Assembly (NCBI GenBank): GCA_034770075.1
Contig: CM068377.1
Coordinates: forward strand, 59,018,275-59,082,274
Length of the DNA stretch: 64,000 bases
From: Aralia elata
Lineage: Eukaryota > Streptophyta > Magnoliopsida > Apiales > Araliaceae
Reading direction: 5' to 3'
Shown here: positions 57,385-64,000 of the stretch, in pieces
Numbering within the stretch: position 1 is the stretch's first letter
How the letters are laid out: the number at the start of each line of letters is the position of its first letter
Program-made: the position numbers and the translations under genes
Notes under the pieces: generated by a model
Database searches by the model: none
The model's input: only the letters and a program-made list of their open reading frames with translations
What the model was told of the DNA's origin: nothing

Positions 57385-60300
57385 TACTCTCGTCTAGGTC
57401 TCTTTTCAGGTCTCCTTCTAGGTGGATTCCTTCTTTCCTCAGCTCTCCTCTCAGATGCTTAATTTGTTTCTGGTCCTCTTCTTCTGATTTCTTCGATTGA
57501 GTCCCTTAGTCCAGGAAATGGTATGTTCAGCTGCTCTTCTCCTTCAATATTGATCCCATAGAGATTTCTATTTAAAAAGCTTGGATCATTTATAGTCGAT
57601 AGTCTCGAGCCACTGGGAGTGACCCCACTCGATGATTAAGGAGCTCTAAATAACTGACCTTGACCTTAACTTAATGGAATGGCCTGAGGTGCAGGTCTAG
57701 GAGGAGGAGGAGGAGGATTAGATGATTGAACTTTAGCTTTACTAGAAGCTCTCCTCTCCACCTTTTTGTCAGCATCCTTCTTGAGGACAACCACCTTTGT
57801 TAAAAGTTGTCTGATGGTTTCCATAATAGACTAGACTTGAGTAGTAGAGAGAGTGACTTCACCTCGTAGTTCCTCATATTTCCTGTCTGACTATTGACGC
57901 TGCTCGTGAACCATAGCCATTGCATTATCAGTTCTGGTGATGATATCACTTGCAAACTCCTTGAACTGACGAATGCTTGAGCTTAGGTCAAAAACTTTGT
58001 CAATGAGCATTTTCATGGATTGGGAACTTATTTCTTACATTTTGTTTATTGCAGCTACGTGGTCGTTGATTTTCTTGAAGTATATATCATCTCTTCTTCG
58101 TAAGAAATTGTCAATTACTGCAGTCAAAGATGTTATTTTGTTACCAAACTTTTTTGTCATTTCATTGATCATTTCCTGACTGAGTTAAGCTTGTAGTGCA
58201 CCTACCAATGCTTGAGGAGTGGAGTGAGCGGATGAAGGAGCTTCGGAAGTTTGAGGTCTACTAGAGGAGTAATGAGTTACAATCATATCTGGGGTATAAG
58301 TATAGTCAGTTTGTTCTATGATCGGAGAGCTTGGGGGTTCTACGATCGAGGGGATGATAGGTGATGAAATTTGTAAGTTTTGTGGAGAATTTAATGGTGA
58401 GAAAAAAGAAGAATATACATGTTATGGGGTAGTATGTGTGAAATCTAAAATGTTATGTACAGGTGAGGTTAGTGTATAAGGTTGGTCAATTTGGGTTACA
58501 ATCGTGAGGTTTTGGGACTCTATGATTATGAGGTTAGATGGGTTAGAGGAGAAAAGAAAAGATAAGTCAAAAAGAAAAGGTTGTGACATATATACCTCTA
58601 GTAGATGGTCGCTCTACATTCGGAGCATTCTGCCTTATGATCATTTCATAACGAGAGATTGTGGTTCTTTGTAGCAAGATAGGATCAACAAAGGTGACTT
58701 TATTATATGATCCAGTGCCAAAGTCTTCTACATCTTTATATACTATTTTTCGTCTAGAAAAGTTGTGTTGAGGGGCTAATATTGGGCAAGAGTTCTTATG
58801 TCCGTATATCTTTTATACACCCAAGACACCCAACTGTAGTCCCTTTGCAATTACGCCTTGAGGAGAGGAAGTGTTGGTAAGAGATAGTAGAGTGTTTCAT
58901 CTACTCTACGTTCTTCTTCAGCATTTTCTAGATTCAGAATTTCTGAAATGTTATTTCTTTCCTCCCCCTGAGCCACTGCATCTTCTTCATAAATTATTCT
59001 GTCCAGGGAATCTTTAGTGGGTTCTTCACTATGGGCCTCCCCCTCAACAGTTGAACTGATCTTCCTTAATGACGACTGTTTGATAGTCATTTTCTTTAGT
59101 CTTCTGCTCTTTAAATTAGGCTCAAGCATTGGTGCCTTCACAACCATTTCTACATTGAGCTCAGGCTCAGTGGCCTTCCCAACCATTTCTTTATTGGGCC
59201 CAGGCATAGCCGCCGTCCCAACCATCACAGCATCATCATTTTCAGGATCTACGATCGGTGAGTGAGACTCTGCGATCGACTCAGCATCCTCTGGTTCTTC
59301 AACCAGAATCATCTTCCTCCGAGCAGCCTTAGGTTTCTTTAATCCCTTGATAATGGCATCTCGTTTATTCCATTCCCTGTCTTCTTTTCTTTTCCTCTCC
59401 ATTTCCTTCTTATCCCACTCTTCAAGTGTCAGACCCTCCTTTGTTGCAACTTCAACATCTCGTTGATCAATCTTAGCATAATATTCTTGTATTCGCTTTG
59501 TCATGGCTTCGTAGACTGATCTAGGAGGTGGTTTCGTGGTGACCTTCCTTATTCTCTTCATCCTCCAAGAGGGTTTTGCCAGTTCACTCAAAGTAACAGC
59601 AGCCTCAACATTTTGTTATTCAGGATCAACCTCAGTGTTGTCATGTTCTTTTTGTTTTTCTACCTATTTATCCCTCTTCACAAAAGCTTGTTCAGCAGTG
59701 GTCTACTTCTGAGAGTTCATAGGATTACTCTCCTTCATGTTCTTCTTGGTTTTCTTCTTCATCAGACCATGCTGCATAGTCTTGATGTCAGTGGGGATTG
59801 TCTTTATCTTCTTCTTTCTGGGTTATTCTGCAATTGAAGCCATATTGGCAGAGCTCTTAGGTGTAGCAGAATGTTGAGATTCCTCTTCTTCCACTTCAGT
59901 CAATTTTTTTTATTTTCTCCTTCTTTGTTGCCTTTTGAACTTCATTAATAGTCCTCTCACTACCCTCAGAATGCTTTGATCTATTGATTTCAACTAGATT
60001 CCTCTTCCAGCTCTTAAACGACTTCTTTATTATTTTCTTGTTTACATTTAGGGGCTCTCCATCTTTGTCCCCAATATGTTGTTTCATCTTTTTCTTCAAC
60101 AAAATGTTTCATCCTTCTGTAAACCATCTTAGGAAGGGGCTTCTTCTCTTCCTTCCTTTTGGCTGCATCCTTGAACCATTTCGTGATCCAACCAAACATC
60201 ACCACGCCATAGTTTATCTTTGCTTCCATTATGATAGCAGTCATAATTAGAAGTTGTAATTCACTTACTGAATCGTGTGCAGAGTTCTTGCCCAGGATGC

Positions 60301-60712
60301 ACTTCCCAACAATGTCAGCAAGGAATTTAAAGTCTTGCGGGAATTCCTTCTTCTTATATCCCTTAAGTTCTAGATTCTTCTTGTTGTAACCCATGAACTC
60401 CAATCCTTTCTTGGTGTTGACTTTCCCAAAGCCAAAATCTCCATCGTTCACAAAGCCTAGCAATATCCCAAACTCCTTCGGCTCATATGTTAGAGGGACA
60501 TCTCGTACTCTGGTATTGATGACTCCATCTACAAAAGATCTATTCAGGTAGAACTCTTCCACAAGCTTTAAGTACACCCTTGTTTCTAAGTTCAACAACT
60601 CATAGAATCCTGCCTTATTAATAAAGTTAAAAATAGTATGGAAGTGAGCTTCTACGCCTTTGAATTGGCCAATGCATAGTTAATTTTCAGAGATAACTTG
60701 GCTTGACGACAT
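57385..60712 (-). pseudogene. Third ORF (env-like) of the minus-strand Sirevirus, broken
   Basis: The likely ATG at 60712-60710 is followed after ten codons by a TAA. The frame resumes with FINKAGFYELLNL, LVEEFYLNR, TRVRDVPL, KKEFPQDFKFL and VGKCIL, collinear with the + strand copy (LIKEFYQNA, KVRGI, KKEFPEKFEFL, VGKCIL). The frame at 59591-58851 is a Lys/Glu-rich basic-acidic stretch. An Arg-rich tail (RRNPPRRRPEKRPRRE) ends with TAA at about 57385. No membrane segment is visible. Confidence 0.65.
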
Positions 60713-61280
60713 GATTTCGATGGTTAATTGTAGCTAATAAAGAGCGAAATTAAGTGAGGGTTCAAAATCGCAGAGTAACTTAGGGCTCACAGAGAGAGAG
60801 AGAGAAGGTTATAAATCAAAAGCAATGAAACAGTGAATTTGACAATTAAAATTTAAAATATATATATTTACTTCCCTCTCATTTTGTTAATGGGGCACGT
60901 CTTGAATTCTGATTGGCAGTGCTGTCTGATATAACTACAACTCACAGCTGTGATAATTACTTTATTACTAAACGTGCCGGTGTTTGTCCACCTTGTCTCG
61001 TGCCTTAAACCCTTGATATTCACTGAACGATTTATTCAGTTTCATATTGACATCGTTGAGTTCTCCTTCATAGAGTAAAACAGCTCAACGATTTTGCCAC
61101 TGCTCTATGATCCACTTTATGATTTTTTCTATTGGCAGTTTTTACTAAATTATTTCATTCCTACGTGGTTAGTCTTACAAGCAAATATCAAGAACTTAAG
61201 TTTAACATGCCTAATTCATTAATTAACTTATTAAATCTGTATTCGTCTATTGGCTTAGTGAACACATCAGCTAATTGATT
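60713..61280 (-). promoter_or_regulatory. Spacer before the third ORF with promoter-like elements
   Basis: On the minus strand a TATATATATTTTAAA run at about 60873-60855 is followed by a CTCTCTCTCTCT tract (60805-60792) and then the third-ORF ATG about 80 bases later. The pattern resembles a plant core promoter and 5' UTR. No coding frame of note lies in the interval. Confidence 0.35.
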
Positions 61281-61748
61281 TTATGTTGAGATAAAATGTA
61301 AGATGATATTACCATTTTGAACATAATCACTAATGAAGTGATGCATTATATCCATGTGTTTAGTTCTAGAATACAAAGAAGGATTATGAGTAATCGCAAT
61401 TGCACTAGTGTTATCACAAAATATAGGAATAGACTTGAAATCAAACCCATAGTCAGTTAATTGATTCTTCATTCATAAGATTTGAGCACAACAGCTACCA
61501 ACAACAATATACTCAGCTTCTACAGTTAAAGTTGAAGTTGACACTGAGTTTTGCTTCTTGATAAACCATGAGACAAGTCTGTTTCCAAGCAATTGGCAAG
61601 TCCCACTAGTACTTTCTATGTCTATCTTGTATCCTGCAAAGTCAACATCTGAATAGCCAATTAGATCAAAGGGAGACTCCTTGGGATACCACAGGCCCAA
61701 ATTAGGAGTACCTTTGAGATATCTAAAAGTTCTCTTAACGGACATCAA
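61281..61748 (-). pseudogene. Copia RNase H domain
   Basis: RYLKGTPNLGLWYP, GYSDVDFAGYKID, TVEAEYIVVGSCCAQ, then after one stop IFCDNTSAI and SRTKHMDIMHHFI. This is the standard Ty1/copia RNase H order with its acidic residues present. The break lies at about 61473. Confidence 0.88.
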
Positions 61749-61751
61749 ATG

Positions 61752-62560
61752 TTATTCTTTAACATTAGCTTGAAATCTAGCACATATACATGTAGAGAAT
61801 ATAATATCAGGTCTACTAAGAGTTAAGTATAGAAGAGAGCCAATCATACTTCTATATTGAGTAATATCAACACTTTTACCTTTTTCTTCTTTGTCTAGCT
61901 TAGTTGTAGTAGTCATTGGAGTTTTCATAGTAGTAGTTGATTCCATACCATATTTCTTGAGTAAGTCTTTGATGTACTTGGCTTGGTTGATGAAGATGCT
62001 TTCATCAGTTTGCTTCATTGGAAGTCTAAGGAAGAAATTCAGCTCTCCCATCATGCTCATTTCAAACTTGCTCTGCATAAGTTTGGCAAATCTCTCACAT
62101 AACTTTTCATGAGTAAAACCAAATATAATATCATCCACATAAATCTATACTAACAATGTTCTATCATTGTGCTTCTTAAGAAATAATGTTGTGTCTACTC
62201 TACCTTTAATGAATCTTTTTTTAATAAGAAAGTTAGTTAATGTTTCATACCATGCCTTATGTGCTTGTTTTAAACCATATAATGTTTTATCTAGTTTAAA
62301 CACATAATTAAAATGAGCATGATCAATAAAACCTGGGGGTTGTTCTACATAGACTTCTTCTTGAAGTTTCCCATTGAGAAATGCACTCTTGACATCCATT
62401 TAGAATACTTTAAACTTCATGTGGGCAGCATATGCAAGGACCATCCTGATTGCTTCAAGTCTTGCTACTGGAGCAAAGGTCTCACCATAATTAATGCATT
62501 CTTCTTGAGAATAACCCTTAGCAACCAATCTGACCTTGTTTTCTTGTGATCACGCCATAT
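61752..62560 (-). pseudogene. Copia reverse transcriptase domain
   Basis: MDVKSAFLNGKLQEEVYVEQPPGF-type motif (62399 onward), KLDKTLYGLKQAHKAWYE, then a stop and the catalytic YVDD box at about 62139-62128 (IYVDDIIFGF), and LTLSRPDIIFSTC near the end. Upstream fingers motifs (ETFAPVARLEAIRMVLAYAA-like) are spread over frames at 62400-62560. Confidence 0.88.
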
Positions 62561-63289
62561 TCATCCATCTTGTTTCTGAAATACCCATTTGGTGCCTATG
62601 ACTGGATGATTTTTTGGTCTTGGAACTAGTCTTACATACTTTGCTTCTTTTAAACTGATTCAGTTCTTCTTACATTGCTTTCAATTTAACTTGAATCTTA
62701 AAGAGCTTCATCAATCTTCTTTGGCTCCATTTGAGATAAAAAGCTCAGGTAGAAGCACTCATTTTGTATAGCATACCTTATTCTGACTTTTGCATTTGGA
62801 TCTCCAACAATCAGATCTTGTGTATGATCTTTAGCCCATCTTCTTCCAATTGAAACGTCTGTCCTTGTGCCTTCCTGTCTGAGATTTTCAAGATTTGGCT
62901 CGACTTCAGGTTCTGGTATAGGAGGATCTTCAAAATTTGTAGAGTACTTATGTCTGGAACAGCTGGTTCTCTACGATTTTCTCAAACACAACAGGCTTAC
63001 TTGGCTCAAAACTGCCAGTCTCATCAAAAATAATATGAATTGAAACTTCAACATTTAACAAGCGTTTATTAAAAACTTTATAAGCCTTACTATCAGTAGA
63101 ATAACCAAGGAAAATACCTTTATCTGACTTAGGTTGAAATTTAGTCAGATACCTTTTACCATTGTTGAGGATGTAACATGCATAGCCGAAAATATGAAAT
63201 TAATCGATGCTAGGTTTCCTCCCTATTCCATAATTCGTTAAGGGATGTCTTCTTGTAGATGGAGTGAATGAGAGAATCTATTTTGAGTA
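62561..63289 (-). pseudogene. Integrase C-terminal and linker region of the copia element, heavily decayed
   Basis: Short fragments in several frames (for example KVFNKRLLNVEVSIHI) match the region between integrase and RT in copia polyproteins. No intact frame. Confidence 0.6.
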
Positions 63290-64000
63290 TAGCAAACAGT
63301 GTTAACAGCTATCAAACCCCAAAAGTATTCTAGCAATTTTACAACTGCTAGAAGTGTCCTTCCTGCTTTAAATAGTATTTTGTTCTTTCTTTCAGCTACA
63401 CCATTTTGTTGACGAGTCCTTGGTGCCAGAAAAGGTTTGTGATGAATACCATTATCTTCACAGAAATTGTTTACTTTAGAAAAATCAAACTCTCTTCCAT
63501 GATCACTCCTTATAGCTTTGATCTCTCACCCTTCTCATTTTTAACTAGCTTGAAAAACTTGATCAACTGAGAGCTGCTTTCATCCTTAGAAGTTAGAAAG
63601 AATATCCATATAAATATTGTGTAATCATCCACTATAACCAGTGTGTACTTCTTTCCTCCAAGGTTGACAGTAGGAATAGGTCCAAATAAATTCATATGAA
63701 GTAGTTGAAGTGGCCTATTGTTGGAGTTAAATGTTTTGTTCTTGAATGAGACTTTGGTTTATTTTCCTAGCTGACATGCTTTGCAAGGCTTTTCTTTGAT
63801 GAAGTTCAGTTAGGGCAGTCCAGAGACCAAATCCTTGGAAACTAGCTTGGACATATTCTTAAAGTTCAGATGTGATAATCTTCTATGCCATAACCAGCTA
63901 ACATCTTCTGAAGCTTTAGTAAAATAAGCAAGTTGTCTTTATAGAACTTAACTTGGGCTAGATTCACCACATACACATTGTCATATCTAGTTTCCAGTTC
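63290..64000 (-). pseudogene. Copia GAG-pre-integrase and integrase core, broken
   Basis: LWHRRLSHLNFKNMSKL (H-x-H side) and CKACQLGK (C-C side) form the zinc-binding region. The core starts at 63695 with MNLFGPIPTVNLGGKKY, where the first catalytic aspartate is replaced by Asn (codon 63692-63690). IRSDHGREF and NGVAERKNK keep the second Asp and the Glu. Two stops break the zinc region and one the core. Confidence 0.87.

Larger units (their letters stand above)
56640..64000 (-). mobile_element. Second Sirevirus-type Ty1/copia element, decayed, runs off the right edge
   Basis: Reading the minus strand: GAG-pre-integrase and integrase (64000-63290), RT (62560-61752), RNase H (61748-61281), third ORF (60712-57385), polypurine tract and partial LTR. 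Stops and shifts occur throughout. Its third ORF is homologous to that at 37.6-40.2 kb. Confidence 0.82.

Overview
The window is plant nuclear DNA, almost certainly from an angiosperm and probably a dicot. It consists entirely of LTR retrotransposons and their debris. I see no host gene, tRNA, rRNA, CRISPR array or bacterial operon. The Ty3/gypsy and Ty1/copia families, their primer binding sites (PBS), polypurine tracts (PPT), zinc knuckles and third ORFs are all of plant type.

Layout: (1) 1-36333, + strand: a head-to-tail array of a short non-autonomous Ty3-type element. Seven LTRs (the first partial) alternate with six internal domains, period about 4.5 kb, and neighbouring units share one LTR. 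Each internal domain has a tRNA-Asp-type PBS, one ORF of about 392 codons carrying a gag-like CX2CX3HX4C knuckle, a structured 3' UTR and a polypurine tract, but no protease, reverse transcriptase or integrase. (2) 10333-18496, + strand: a complete, young chromovirus (Del/Tekay-like Ty3/gypsy with a C-terminal chromodomain) inserted in the gag-like ORF of the third unit. It has an ATTGT target duplication, two 1609-bp LTRs that differ at five positions by eye, and a polyprotein broken by one TAG. (3) 36334-43449, + strand: the 3' part of a Sirevirus-type Ty1/copia element, with a third (env-like) ORF, several GGGGGAG polypurine tracts and a 2875-bp LTR. (4) 43450-52343, - strand: a decayed Athila-like Ty3/gypsy element with its 5' LTR, gag, protease, RT, RNase H, integrase, third ORF and 3' UTR; its 3' LTR is cut off by the Sirevirus. 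(5) 52344-56640: non-coding DNA with four diverged tandem-repeat blocks, possibly from a Tat/Ogre-type element. (6) 56640-64000, - strand: a second, decayed Sirevirus-type element (partial LTR, third ORF, RNase H, RT, integrase) running off the right edge.

How the parts relate: the short array element matches the Athila-like element at its LTR termini, leader, zinc knuckle, the end of its ORF, the post-pol sequence and the 3' UTR hairpins. It is best read as a deletion derivative that borrows enzymes from such an element. Boundaries suggest nesting: Tekay-like element inside the array, array inside the + strand Sirevirus, Sirevirus inside the Athila-like element. The most notable non-coding signal is a set of short hairpins in the 3' UTRs whose stems vary in sequence but keep pairing. 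I found no evidence of a wholly new system; the novelty lies in this array and in its RNA-level structures.
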